30,349 nt of DNA, taken from the NCBI GenBank assembly GCA_026710565.1, contig JAPOQV010000340.1, positions 1 through 30,349 on the forward strand, written 5' to 3'. The notes beneath the pieces are model-generated. The model was not told the origin of the DNA, did no database searches, and saw only the letters and a list, made by a program, of their open reading frames with translations. The translations under genes and the position numbers were made by a program. Origin of the DNA: Spirochaetaceae bacterium (GTDB lineage: Bacteria > Spirochaetota > Spirochaetia > SZUA-6 > Bin103). Below are positions 16,601 through 24,032 of the stretch, piece by piece; the stretch's first letter is position 1; each line of letters begins with the position of its first letter.

Positions 16601-18869
16601 CGCTGAGTCCCTCGTATTCGAATCGGAGCAAGCCACAGTCCTCGAGGTTGGGGGCCGTCACGCGCCAGCCGCGCTCCAGGTCGCGGTACAGGAGGTATTC
16701 CATGACCCGCCTCAAGGCATCCTGGGTACTCTGCCGGGCAGGGCCGCGTACGTCGGGGTCTGACGCGTAGTCCTCGAACTCCAACTTCATTGCATCGAGC
16801 GCGCACCTCGACAGATCTCCGTGCCGGAGCCCGGACGACGGCCCATGGGAGCACGCCCGATGGAGGGCCGAGCGCAGCAGGGCTACTTGCACGAAGTCAT
16901 TGAAGTGCCCCGCCTGCAGGGAGGCGTCCTGACGGTTGTCGGTGAAGCTCAAGAGCTTGCGTGCATCGGACTCCAAAGTCCGATCGTGTTGCAGCTCGAT
17001 GAGGGACCGTACCGCCAGAATCGTGGTCGCGGTACTCCGGTTGTCGACTCCGAGGGTCGTCAGCTTGAACCTCTCCGACCGCTGGGTCCGTGTGTATGCC
17101 ACCCCGCATGACGGCTCCAGACAGAACAGGAACCGATCGTGGATCAATGAGGCGCGAACTCCTTCTCCTTCGGACACGATACTCCCGGCGGAGTTGACGA
17201 ACACGCCTTCGGGGAGATCCTTGCGGGCATCGGAGCGAACTCGCTCCTCGCCCTTGGGAGTGGTCTCCTTGAGAGAGTCCGGCAAGCGGTCGAGGACCTC
17301 GGCGCTGTCAGTAGGCCACGGCGATTCCTCGGAAACGTGCAGGTATCCGTCGTGGACACCCTTGCCGTCTTGCCGAAATCCATCCTCACGTGGAAGAAGC
17401 AGACGGTCGGGGCCGTCTTTGACGACCTGCACGCGGTAGTAGGCAGCTCCGCAATGACGGCAGAAAACGAGGGGATACAGCCGCTTGGCCGGCTCACCGG
17501 GTTTTGCCGCCTTCTTCGACAGTTCGAGGTAGCGACTCCGTTCGGACTCCAGCGACGCCCAGACCGTATCTCCACGGGTCAGGAACTGATGCAGGCGAAA
17601 CGCGAAGATCGGAAAACGGCTGGACGTATCCTTGCGGAGCGTGGATCCCGTGATCAACCAGCGACGCAGTGTGGCTGCGCACTGAACAGGATCGACGTGG
17701 ATGCTCTCCCCGAGTTCCTCGGCGGCGCTCGGGAGGCCGTCGATCATTCCTCCCTCCAGCCTTCGCGGCGCCTGACGAAGCAGCTCGCCGCTTCCTGGCT
17801 CCTCGCGGATGCCGAAGGTCGACTCGATCCACGACGTGAGTGAGTGGCGCCGAAAGGCGTCGTACTCTTTCGGCGGCGGCTCATTCGAGACGACGGCATC
17901 CCGTATCTCGGATCGAGTCGACGCGTCCTCGAGGTCGGCTTCCGGCGTCGCGCGCTCCAAGGTCTCACCGATAATCTGATCGGGCCCGAACTCCACACCG
18001 AACAGGGACTGCGCGACGTTCGCTACGGCGCGTCGTTTGTCGTCGCTGCTGCCTTCGCTCGCCATGGTGGCGGAGGTTCCAATGCAGAGCACATCATTAC
18101 CGACCGCATGGCGGCAGCGACGAATGAGCATGGCCACATCAGCGCCTTGCCGGCCGCGGTAGGTGTGCAGCTCGTCGAACACGAGGAATCTCAAACCCTG
18201 CGCCGCCCTTACCAGTTCGCGATCCTCGCGTCGTGTGAGCATGAGCTCCAGCATCATGTAGTTGGTCAGGAGCACATCCGGCGGGTTGCTGCGCATGGCG
18301 TCTCGAGCTTCCCGACGTTCCTGCCCCGTGTACCGCGCGAAGCGTACTGGTGCCTGACCCTCCGGATAGCTCGCGTTGATGAACTTCCCGAGCTCCTCAT
18401 GCTGGCTGTTGGCGAGCGCGTTCATCGGATAGACGATGATCGCCTGGATACCGCGCCCGGAACCGGTGCGCAGGACGCGGTCCACAATGGGGACGATGTA
18501 CGCAAGGCTCTTGCCGGAGCCGGTGCCGGTCGTCAGTACGTACGGCCGGCCTTCGTGCGCATGGAGGATCGCCTCGCGCTGGTGCCGGTGCAGCGGCAGG
18601 AGCGCACCGTGATGGTCCTCGCTCGACTCGCGAATGCGGAAGATCCGCGAGCACTCTTCGGTGAGTACTCCTTGCTCGACCAGATCGTCGATCGTGCCGC
18701 CGCCGCTGAACGCGGGGTTCAGTTGGAGCAGCGGCTCAGGCCAGAACCCCTCCGCATCGAGATGGTCGTCGACGAACGAACGTATCTGCGGGTCTCTGAT
18801 CTTGATGAAACTGCGCGTGTAGCTCTTGTAGTCCTCGACCAGGCGTCGTCTCAGGTCGAATACATCCAT
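13620..18869 (-). CDS. Giant DEAD/DEAH helicase with DUF1998 and Vsr-like nuclease tail, 1749 aa
   Basis: Domain order from the N-terminus: motif I TTGTGSGKS (113-121); motif II DELH (232-235); motif III SAT (about 266-268); a long insertion containing cysteine pairs; motif VI QRSGGAGRSGQ (about 1030-1040); a zinc ribbon CPTCGY...CDRCG (about 1331-1355); the DUF1998 cysteine cluster CGKACYQC (about 1590); and a C-terminal PDFFYRDVNAAIYVDGPPHD segment (about 1680-1700). The last segment resembles the Vsr/DUF559-like endonuclease core (PD then a hydrophobic strand, VDG, His). Helicase plus DUF1998 in one chain is the arrangement of DruE (Druantia) and MrfA, and corresponds to DrmA and DrmB of DISARM joined together. 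The start ATG 18869 has AAGGA at a 6-nt spacing. The protein probably unwinds or translocates on invading DNA; the nuclease tail is my inference from sequence pattern. Confidence 0.85.
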   Translation of the reverse strand: MDVFDLRRRLVEDYKSYTRSFIKIRDPQIRSFVDDHLDAEGFWPEPLLQLNPAFSGGGTIDDLVEQGVLTEECSRIFRIRESSEDHHGALLPLHRHQREAILHAHEGRPYVLTTGTGSGKSLAYIVPIVDRVLRTGSGRGIQAIIVYPMNALANSQHEELGKFINASYPEGQAPVRFARYTGQERREARDAMRSNPPDVLLTNYMMLELMLTRREDRELVRAAQGLRFLVFDELHTYRGRQGADVAMLIRRCRHAVGNDVLCIGTSATMASEGSSDDKRRAVANVAQSLFGVEFGPDQIIGETLERATPEADLEDASTRSEIRDAVVSNEPPPKEYDAFRRHSLTSWIESTFGIREEPGSGELLRQAPRRLEGGMIDGLPSAAEELGESIHVDPVQCAATLRRWLITGSTLRKDTSSRFPIFAFRLHQFLTRGDTVWASLESERSRYLELSKKAAKPGEPAKRLYPLVFCRHCGAAYYRVQVVKDGPDRLLLPREDGFRQDGKGVHDGYLHVSEESPWPTDSAEVLDRLPDSLKETTPKGEERVRSDARKDLPEGVFVNSAGSIVSEGEGVRASLIHDRFLFCLEPSCGVAYTRTQRSERFKLTTLGVDNRSTATTILAVRSLIELQHDRTLESDARKLLSFTDNRQDASLQAGHFNDFVQVALLRSALHRACSHGPSSGLRHGDLSRCALDAMKLEFEDYASDPDVRGPARQSTQDALRRVMEYLLYRDLERGWRVTAPNLEDCGLLRFEYEGLSGDDGLLGEMELWDTGFSDNQIPSPLRKAPAELREELLVTLLDALRRELAVRVDVLDPRKQHDLVEQTKPRLLEGTAWYLEDERELTEAVIAWPRSRKRGERRGFFVSSYSAYGQYLRRQLAPFATSGQRVGRTETDRIIRYLFLALKRYGIVEQVRSGNKTDDAGYQLNADALRWLPGNGQDRPLDRTRLLDEGALAPEVNRYFVECYRTFVDIRYVLEAREHTAQVATEDRQEREDRFRGGALPLLFCSPTMELGVDIKQLNLVNLRNVPPTPANYAQRSGGAGRSGQPALVFTYCAGRSPHDQYFYREPSRMVAGAVTPPRIDLRNRDLIRSHIHAIWMEAAKPDLGKTLKEVLDLDPVDGTLTLPVSGGLSDELRNPLRREAARSRAAPVIADIRSELVKTPWFHNGWVDEVLAQIELNFDQACNRWRDLYRAAVRQRDLHHGIIGDHSRPESERNHSRRLRAQAESQISLLTEAKGIYEGDFYSYRYFATEGFLPGYNFPRLPVSAYVPGRRGSAGRDEYISRPRFLAVSEFGPRALIYHEGARYRVYKANLDFGADSAEDAREFTTDTMKRCPTCGYAHFQAGAPNLTEVCDRCGETLDSPARIDGLVHMQNVSLKLAQRITCDEEERQRFGYRLVTAYRFPEINGRLDRKDAEVSCDGQPILALSYGDSTELYRINLGWTNHDERQPRGFNLDLERGYWSSNQADAEDQDDAATEARTVRVVPFVRDTKNVLVMRFDVDRSAAEMAGLQAAFKQAIQLHFQIEPRELGCEAMPEIRDRKEILFFEATEGGAGVLRQIAEDPAVLPALARRALEICHYDPESLADLAPNRCGKACYQCLLDYGNQPDHKDLDRAVIRDVLAELSRAECRPAGGAGARADRLEELRKRCDSQLEQRWLDCADELGARLPSDVQYDLPGYFTQPDFFYRDVNAAIYVDGPPHDGPEQIRADDGTTHALIERGYIVIRFHHADDWHAIFRRHADVFGTPRA

Positions 18870-18934
18870 CTGAAGTCCTTGCGCCTCGCCTTCCGGACTG
18901 ACTGATGCGTCGCCCCGAGCAGAGGTCGATTCCT

Positions 18935-18963
18935 ATCATAGGCACGCTCGCTCGACTCGTCGA
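18935..18963 (-). promoter_or_regulatory. Candidate sigma-70-type promoter for the DUF1998 helicase unit
   Basis: On the minus strand TCGACG (18958-18963) and TATGAT (18935-18940) are separated by 17 bp, four and five matches to the -35 and -10 consensus. The -10 lies inside a small dyad CCTAT-C-ATAGG (18932-18942). The predicted leader is about 60 nt. This reading is by eye only. Confidence 0.4.
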
Positions 18964-19044
18964 AGCAGAAGCCTGATTCCCAGCGCCACCCGCATGCATC
19001 GCCGCAGCTTCAGCTCGCGGTGGACAGGCGGCGAGGGCACGGAC

Positions 19045-19078
19045 GCGCGGCGCGCCGCGTAGTATGGTCGCGCCGCGC
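19045..19078 (+). promoter_or_regulatory. GC-rich dyad surrounding a -10-like element upstream of the aldolase gene
   Basis: GCGCGGCGCG (19045-19054) pairs perfectly with CGCGCCGCGC (19069-19078) across a 14-nt loop that contains TAGTAT. The left arm is itself part of a 14-bp palindrome (19046-19059). It lies 50-80 bp upstream of the aldolase start. It could be an operator or a leader hairpin. GC-rich DNA makes chance dyads more likely, so confidence is low. The remaining spacer 18870-19127 shows nothing else except the minus-strand promoter candidate and the aldolase ribosome-binding site. Confidence 0.3.
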
Positions 19079-19127
19079 CGGTTCAGCTCGACCGGCAGCG
19101 ATCCCGTCCTTCAAAGGAGAACCCCAC

Positions 19128-19904
19128 ATGCTCAGCGCCATGCGCACGTTCCGCCAACAGCTCGACTCCGGCAAGGTCTGCGTCGGCTGCGGCATATCGA
19201 CCACCGATCCGTCGGTCACCGAGTCGATCGCCGAGCTCTACGACTTCCTGTGGGTCGACCTGGAGCACACCGCTCTCACCTTCGAGTCCATGCAGTCGCA
19301 CCTGATCGCGGCGCGCGCTACCGCCACGCCCGCCATCGTGCGCGTGCCGTCGGGCGACGTAGCCTGGGTAAAGAAGTGCCTGGACACCGGCGCTGGCGGC
19401 GTCATCCTGCCCCGCTCCTACTCGGTCGCTGAGATCCGCGCCTTCGTCGACGCGTGCCTGTACCCGCCGCGCGGCACGCGCGGGTTCGGTCCGCGCCGGC
19501 AGTCGCGCTACGGCCGCGACACCGGCTCCGCCTTCATCGAGCAGTCGGACGCGGACGTGTTTCCGGTCGCCCAGATCGAGACGGCGGAGGCGCTGGCCGC
19601 GATCGACGAGATCGTCCGCATCGACGGACTGGCGTCGATCGTGCTGGGGCCGAACGACCTGTCCGGTGCGCTCGGCCACATGGGCGAGATCGGCCATCCC
19701 GAGGTGGTGGAGGCCATGAAGCGGATCATCGGCACCGCCCGCGACGCCGGGCTGTATGCCGGCTCCGGCCTGGGCGCCGATCCGGAGATGGCGCAACGCC
19801 TGGCCGGCTGGGGCGCGCAGTGGCTGCAGTGCGGCGGCGACATGTCCCTGATCAACATCGGTGCCGAGGCGCTCTTCGCCCGGTTGGGCGATATCCGGCC
19901 GTAG
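19128..19904 (+). CDS. HpcH/HpaI-family aldolase
   Basis: The 258-aa protein matches the class II pyruvate aldolase family (2,4-dihydroxyhept-2-enedioate / 2-keto-3-deoxy-sugar-acid aldolases), which cleave or condense pyruvate with an aldehyde using a divalent metal in a TIM barrel. Visible landmarks are WVDLEHTAL with the catalytic His at 47, the pyruvate-binding Arg in VRVPSGD (72), metal-binding Glu in QIETAEA (151) and Asp in GPNDLSG (177). Length is normal for the family. ATG 19128 is supported by AAAGGAGA at 19113-19120, 7 nt upstream; ATG 19140 is a weaker alternative. It stands alone on the plus strand, the first chromosome-like gene to the right of the defence island. The natural substrate cannot be told from sequence. 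Confidence 0.88.
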   Translation: MLSAMRTFRQQLDSGKVCVGCGISTTDPSVTESIAELYDFLWVDLEHTALTFESMQSHLIAARATATPAIVRVPSGDVAWVKKCLDTGAGGVILPRSYSVAEIRAFVDACLYPPRGTRGFGPRRQSRYGRDTGSAFIEQSDADVFPVAQIETAEALAAIDEIVRIDGLASIVLGPNDLSGALGHMGEIGHPEVVEAMKRIIGTARDAGLYAGSGLGADPEMAQRLAGWGAQWLQCGGDMSLINIGAEALFARLGDIRP

Positions 19905-19907
19905 CGA

Positions 19908-19922
19908 CGGGCCGCCGGCCCG
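19908..19922. terminator. Hairpin between convergent genes, possible bidirectional terminator
   Basis: CGGGCC-GCC-GGCCCG forms a 6-bp stem with a 3-nt loop, directly after the aldolase stop and before the stop of the converging membrane-protein gene. No T-run follows, so it is only a weak terminator candidate. Confidence 0.35.
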
Positions 19923-19928
19923 CGGGGA

Positions 19929-20384
19929 TCAGGCGGGGCCGGCGCTTCCGAAGCTGTCGGTGAGCTCCGGGAACTCGTAGGTGACCAGCCCGCCGTCGGA
20001 GACCTCCATGCGCACGCGCACGCCGTCGCAGAGCTGATCCATGTACGCTTCGGTCTGCTCCAGCGACATGCCGGTCTCCATCACCACCTGGGAGACGGTC
20101 ACCCGGCCGCCGTTGCGGTAGGCCAGCCGGAACACGCGGCTGTCCAGCGACCGCTTGCCAAAGGGGTTCTGCACGCCGAACGGCGCTCGCCGCTCGGTCG
20201 CCATCTCCTCGTCGGCGGCGTACCGACGCGCGCCGCCGCGGCCGCTCAGATGCGGGCGGTCGTCGTCCGACTCGTCCTGGATGCGCCGGAAGATGGTCGT
20301 GCCGAGCCGCAGGAACGCGAATGCCAGGAGCACCGGCACCAACAGCGTGAGAAAACCGAACGGTCCCCAGCCGAAGAACAGCAT
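19929..20384 (-). CDS. Small membrane protein with cytoplasmic winged-helix-like domain
   Basis: The 151-aa form starting at MLFFGWGPFGFLTLLVPVLL has one N-terminal transmembrane helix (about 2-24), then a basic and acidic linker, and a C-terminal domain (about 90-145) beginning VFRLAYRNGGRVTVSQVV. The pattern 'ME-T-G-M-S-L-E-Q-T-E' followed by a beta hairpin ending TYEFPEL looks like a small winged helix. I do not know an assigned function; similar TM-plus-wHTH proteins are, from memory, common hypothetical proteins in spirochaetes. An earlier in-frame ATG at 20459 would extend it to 176 aa but would leave only 6 bp to the divergent desulfurase start, with no room for two ribosome sites, so I prefer 20384. 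Neither start has a clear Shine-Dalgarno sequence. Confidence 0.6.
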   Translation of the reverse strand: MLFFGWGPFGFLTLLVPVLLAFAFLRLGTTIFRRIQDESDDDRPHLSGRGGARRYAADEEMATERRAPFGVQNPFGKRSLDSRVFRLAYRNGGRVTVSQVVMETGMSLEQTEAYMDQLCDGVRVRMEVSDGGLVTYEFPELTDSFGSAGPA

Positions 20385-20465
20385 GGCTTGCACGAACGTA
20401 CTACGCGGACGAATGCCGAGCAAACCGGCCGCGCGGTCCGGCGGACGGTCGGATACCATACGGGC

Positions 20466-21668
20466 GTGATCTACCTGGATTGGGCTGCCACCGCGCCCAC
20501 GGCGCCGGAAGCCCTCCCGCAGGACGGGACCTGGCACGCCAACCCTTCCTCTCCGCACCCCTGCGGGCGTCAGGCGGCGGCCGAGCTGGCCGCGGCGCGC
20601 GAGCGGCTCGCATCGACGCTCGGGAGGAAACCGGCGGAGATCGTGCTGACCTCCGGCGCCACCGAGTCCAACAACCTGATGCTGCAGTCGGTGCTGACCC
20701 TTCTGCATCCGGAGCGCGGGCTGCCGCGCCGCGACACGCTGGTGATCGGCGCCGCCGAGCACGACTCCGTCGAGGGACCGGCGACGCTGCTTGCGCGCAT
20801 CGGGTTCCGGGTCCTGCGCGCGCCGGTCGGCCGCGACGGAGCCGTCGACGTCGACCGCTTGCGCGAGCTGCTCGACGAGCGCACCTACCTGGTCTCGGTG
20901 CAGACGGTCAACAACGAGACCGGCACCATCCAGCCGGTCGCCGATGCGGCGGGAGCGGTCGCCGATGCCGCGCGGCGCACAGGCACGCGGACGTTGTTCC
21001 ATACCGACGCCGTGCAGGCGCTCGGCAAGATGCCGCTGCCGCTCGGTCCGGACGTGCACGCGGCTTCCTTCAGCGCCCACAAGGTCGGCGGTCCACGCGG
21101 CGTCGGGGCGCTCTGGGTCCAGACCGGCGCCCCGGTCCGCTTCATGCAGGCCGGCGGCGAGCAGGAAGGCGGCCGGCGCGCCGGCACCGAGAACGTGGAC
21201 GGGGCCGCCGGCTTCGCCGCCGCGGCGGGATCCGCCGCGGCGATGCTGGAGCGAAACGCCGCCGCCGCGGCAGACGTCATGGCTGGCCTGATCGAACGGC
21301 TCTTGTCGATCCCGGACGTGACGCTGATCCCGGCCGACCGGGAGCCGCGCGACGCCCGCTTCTCTCCGTTCATCCTCAAGCTGGCCGTGCCCGGTATGCC
21401 GTCAGAGGTCACCGTGCGGCTGCTCGGCGACCGCGGCATCTGCGTGTCGCCCGGTTCCGCCTGCGCCACCGGATCCCGCAAGCGGCTGCGCGTGCTGGAG
21501 GCGATGCGGGTGCCGCCGGAACAGGCCGCGGGGGCGGTGCGCGTGTCGATCGGGCCACAGACCACGGCCGACGAAGTCGGTGCGTTCGCCTCGACGCTTG
21601 AGGACGAGATCCGGGCCGTCACCGGCCGGATCACGGCCGTGCCGGCACGGGAGGTCGCCCGGACATGA
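20466..21668 (+). CDS. Cysteine desulfurase (NifS/IscS family)
   Basis: This 400-aa PLP enzyme takes sulfur from cysteine as a persulfide for tRNA thiolation and other cofactors. It starts at GTG 20466 (V-I-Y-L-D-W-A-A-T-A-P, the standard N-terminus of the family). Key residues are visible: AEHDS with the PLP-stacking His at 99, TDAVQ with Asp181, SAHKVGGP with the PLP-lysine at 206, and SPGSACATG with the catalytic Cys at 333. No Shine-Dalgarno sequence is seen upstream; TACCAT at 20454-20459 could be a -10 very close to the start, so translation may be nearly leaderless. The stop overlaps the thiI start as ATGA. The pairing with thiI indicates that it supplies sulfur for 4-thiouridine in tRNA. 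Confidence 0.92.
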   Translation: MIYLDWAATAPTAPEALPQDGTWHANPSSPHPCGRQAAAELAAARERLASTLGRKPAEIVLTSGATESNNLMLQSVLTLLHPERGLPRRDTLVIGAAEHDSVEGPATLLARIGFRVLRAPVGRDGAVDVDRLRELLDERTYLVSVQTVNNETGTIQPVADAAGAVADAARRTGTRTLFHTDAVQALGKMPLPLGPDVHAASFSAHKVGGPRGVGALWVQTGAPVRFMQAGGEQEGGRRAGTENVDGAAGFAAAAGSAAAMLERNAAAAADVMAGLIERLLSIPDVTLIPADREPRDARFSPFILKLAVPGMPSEVTVRLLGDRGICVSPGSACATGSRKRLRVLEAMRVPPEQAAGAVRVSIGPQTTADEVGAFASTLEDEIRAVTGRITAVPAREVART

Positions 21669-22852
21669 GCCCGGGCACACGGGTCTTCCTGGTCAAGTAC
21701 GGCGAGATCTCGCTGAAGGGGGCCAACCGCCGGCAGTTCGAGGAGCGGCTCATCGGTCAGATCCACCGGCAGCTCGCCGGCACGCCCCACCGCGTCAGAC
21801 GCGCCTGGGGCCGCCTGTACGTGGAGGACTACACGGACGCGGCGGCCGTGGCGCGCGCTCTCGGCGACACCTTCGGAATCGTCTCGTACGCGGAGGCGGA
21901 GATGGTCGCGCGTGACCCGGAACTGCTGGACGAGGCCGCCGTGGCGCTGGCCCGGCGCCTGGCCGCCTCCGCTCCCGCTCCCACCTTCAAGATCGAAGCG
22001 CGCCGCAGCGACAAGGAGTACCCGGACACCTCATACCGTATCGCCTGCCGCCTGGGCGACCGGGTGCGCGCTGCTCTGCCAGAGCTCGGCGTCGACGTGC
22101 ACGACCCGGGCTTCGTGCTGTCCGTCGAGGTCCGCGACCGGATCTACCTGTACGGCCCGCCGTCGCCGGGCCGCGGCGGACTGCCGGTCGGCGCTTCCGC
22201 CCGCGGGCTGCTGCTGCTCTCCGGCGGCATCGACTCCCCGGTCGCCGGCTATCTGATGGGCAAGCGCGGCATGGCGCTCGACCATGTCTACTTCCACTCC
22301 TACCCGTACACGTCCGACGACGCGCTGGCCAAGGTGGAGGGGCTGGCCGAGCATCTCGCGCGCTACGTCCCGGATGCTCGCCTCTGCACTATTTCATTCA
22401 CATCCATTCTCGAACGGATCAAGCAGCGCGCTCCCGACCGGCTCTCCACCCTGCTGCTGCGCGCCTGCATGATGCGCGCTGCGGACCGGCTCGCGCAGCG
22501 CACCGGGGCCGTGGCGCTGGTCACCGGCGAGAGCCTGGGCCAGGTGGCGAGCCAGACCGGCGAAGCGATCGCCTTCACCGATTCCACCAGCGAGCTGCCT
22601 GTGCTGCGGCCGCTGATCGGCATGGACAAGGAAGAGATCGTGCGCACGGCGCGCGCGATCGGCACCTTCGAGACCTCGACGCTGCCCTATCCGGACTGCT
22701 GCACGCTGTTCGCGGCGAAGCACCCGGTGCTCCGCCCGAGGTTGACGCACATGCACGGCGCCCTGCGGGCGCTGGAGGTCGACGAGCTGATCGCCGCCGC
22801 TGCCGACGGCACCGCGCCGGGCGCGGAGCGGCTCAGTCCTTTGCCGCCGTAG
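21665..22852 (+). CDS. thiI: tRNA 4-thiouridine synthase ThiI
   Basis: ThiI (395 aa) adenylates U8 of tRNA and inserts sulfur from a cysteine desulfurase. The N-terminal ferredoxin-like and THUMP regions (about 1-165) include FLVKYGEISLKG (8-19), typical for the family. The PP-loop ATP-pyrophosphatase motif SGGIDSP is at 186-192, followed by HVYFHSYPYTS, and the conserved DCCTLFAAKHP lies near the C-terminus. There is no C-terminal rhodanese domain, so this is the short form, for which the sulfur path runs from the partner desulfurase directly. Translationally coupled to the desulfurase by ATGA. Its last 20 bp overlap the end of the convergent FmdB-like gene (22833-22852). Confidence 0.94.
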   Translation: MSPGTRVFLVKYGEISLKGANRRQFEERLIGQIHRQLAGTPHRVRRAWGRLYVEDYTDAAAVARALGDTFGIVSYAEAEMVARDPELLDEAAVALARRLAASAPAPTFKIEARRSDKEYPDTSYRIACRLGDRVRAALPELGVDVHDPGFVLSVEVRDRIYLYGPPSPGRGGLPVGASARGLLLLSGGIDSPVAGYLMGKRGMALDHVYFHSYPYTSDDALAKVEGLAEHLARYVPDARLCTISFTSILERIKQRAPDRLSTLLLRACMMRAADRLAQRTGAVALVTGESLGQVASQTGEAIAFTDSTSELPVLRPLIGMDKEEIVRTARAIGTFETSTLPYPDCCTLFAAKHPVLRPRLTHMHGALRALEVDELIAAAADGTAPGAERLSPLPP

Positions 22853-23189
22853 CGGCGGCCGGCTCCTTTTTCTTCGTCTTCGTGCTCGTGTCGGACTTGG
22901 CGTCGGACTTCGAGTCGCTCTTGCTCTCGCCGGCGGAGCTGTCCTTGCCGGCGCTCTCGCCATCCGCCTTGGACGTCTCCTTTCCGTTGCCGGCCTCTTC
23001 GCTCTTGCCGGCATTGCGCGAATCGGTCGAGTAGAAGCCCGAGCCCTTGAAGATGATGCCGGTTCCGCTCGATATCAGCCGCCGTACCGCGCTGCCGCAG
23101 CGGGGACAGTCGGAGAGCGGATCCTCCGTGATGCGCTGGAACTGCTCGAAGGTTCCGCAGGTGCCGCATTTGTACTCGTAGGTAGGCAT
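22833..23189 (-). CDS. FmdB-family zinc-ribbon protein with charged tail
   Basis: A 118-aa protein starting MPTYEYKCGTCG, the hallmark N-terminus of the FmdB/CxxC_CXXC_SSSS family. Two CxxC pairs (CGTC and CPRC) form a zinc ribbon in the first 40 residues, followed by the conserved IIFKGSGFYSTD segment. The rest (about residue 65 onward) is a low-complexity tail of Lys, Ser, Asp and Glu, probably disordered. The family is thought to act in regulation or in binding nucleic acid or protein partners; its exact function is not established. The start is chosen at ATG 23189 because of the family signature, although a longer frame runs upstream. It lies 75 bp downstream of hisF but may have its own promoter. 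Confidence 0.88.
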   Translation of the reverse strand: MPTYEYKCGTCGTFEQFQRITEDPLSDCPRCGSAVRRLISSGTGIIFKGSGFYSTDSRNAGKSEEAGNGKETSKADGESAGKDSSAGESKSDSKSDAKSDTSTKTKKKEPAAATAAKD

Positions 23190-23207
23190 AGTTACTGTTC
23201 GGGTCTG

Positions 23208-23237
23208 ATTATAGCGCCGCTCGGCCACCTCCGGCAA
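23208..23237 (-). promoter_or_regulatory. Candidate promoter for the FmdB-like gene
   Basis: On the minus strand TTGCCG (23232-23237) and a perfect TATAAT (23208-23213) are 18 bp apart. Transcription would start only about 10-12 nt before the ATG at 23189, with no Shine-Dalgarno sequence, so the mRNA would have a very short leader. The -35 lies within a pair of nested hairpins (outer stem 23224-23229/23252-23257, inner stem 23231-23235/23241-23245) that may reduce read-through from hisF. Confidence 0.45.
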
Positions 23238-23264
23238 GCAGCCGGGACGCCGGTGGCGCCGGTA

Positions 23265-24032
23265 TCACTCCCTGCGGACCGGCACGCCGCGCGCGGCCAG
23301 ATGCTCCTTGATGTCGCCCACGGTGCACGTGCCGTAGTGGACGATGGAGGCCACCAGCGCGGCGTCGGCGTGACCGTCGGTCAGCACCTCCGCCACGTGC
23401 TCTACCGATCCCGCCCCGCCCGATGCGACGACCGGCACCGGCAGCCGGTCGGCGAGCATGCGCGTCACCGTCAGCTCGTAGCCGGCCTGCGTCCCGTCGG
23501 CGTCGATCGCGTTGAGCACCACCTCGCCCGCGCCCAGCTCGACGGCCCTCTGCCCCCACTCCACGGCGTCCAGACCGGTGGCGGTTCGCAGCCCGTCGAT
23601 GTAGACGCGGTACCCGCTCGGCATCGCCGGGTCGCGTTTCGCGTCCATGCCCAGGACCATGCACTGCCGGCCGAACGCCGCCGCGCCCTCGGCGATGAGC
23701 TGCGGGTTGCGGACGGCCGGCGAATTCAGGCTGACCTTCTCCGCCCCGGCCAGGAGCACCGCCTGCATCTGCTCAAGCGATCCGATGCCTCCGCCCACCG
23801 CGAACGGAATGAACACCTGCGCGGCGACCGCGCGGACGACCTCCAGCATGATGCCGCGCCGTTCCGCCGACGCGGTGATGTCATAGAAGACCAGTTCGTC
23901 CACGCCCTGTTCGTAGTACGTCCGCGCCATGGCGACCGGATCGCCCACGTCCTCGTTGTCCACGAAGCGCACGCCCTTGGTGGTGCGTCCGTCGCGCACG
24001 TCCAGGCAGACGATCACCCGGCGCTCAAGCAC
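23265..24032 (-). CDS. hisF: Imidazole glycerol phosphate synthase, cyclase subunit
   Basis: HisF (255 aa) uses ammonia delivered by HisH to close the imidazole ring, yielding imidazole glycerol phosphate and AICAR in histidine synthesis. The beta/alpha barrel is complete: catalytic Asp11 (CLDV) and Asp130 (GMDAKRD) are in the canonical positions, and phosphate-binding glycines appear in AVGGGI and ASGGAGS. Length is standard. Its ATG at 24032 overlaps the hisH stop by 8 bp, so the two subunits are made together. No other his genes are present in the window, so the pathway genes are dispersed. Confidence 0.96.
   Translation of the reverse strand: MLERRVIVCLDVRDGRTTKGVRFVDNEDVGDPVAMARTYYEQGVDELVFYDITASAERRGIMLEVVRAVAAQVFIPFAVGGGIGSLEQMQAVLLAGAEKVSLNSPAVRNPQLIAEGAAAFGRQCMVLGMDAKRDPAMPSGYRVYIDGLRTATGLDAVEWGQRAVELGAGEVVLNAIDADGTQAGYELTVTRMLADRLPVPVVASGGAGSVEHVAEVLTDGHADAALVASIVHYGTCTVGDIKEHLAARGVPVRRE

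Noticed and set aside
20460..21080. N-terminal extension of the minus-strand membrane protein frame
   Set aside because: This part is antisense to the cysteine desulfurase, whose motifs are complete; the real membrane protein begins at 20384 or 20459.
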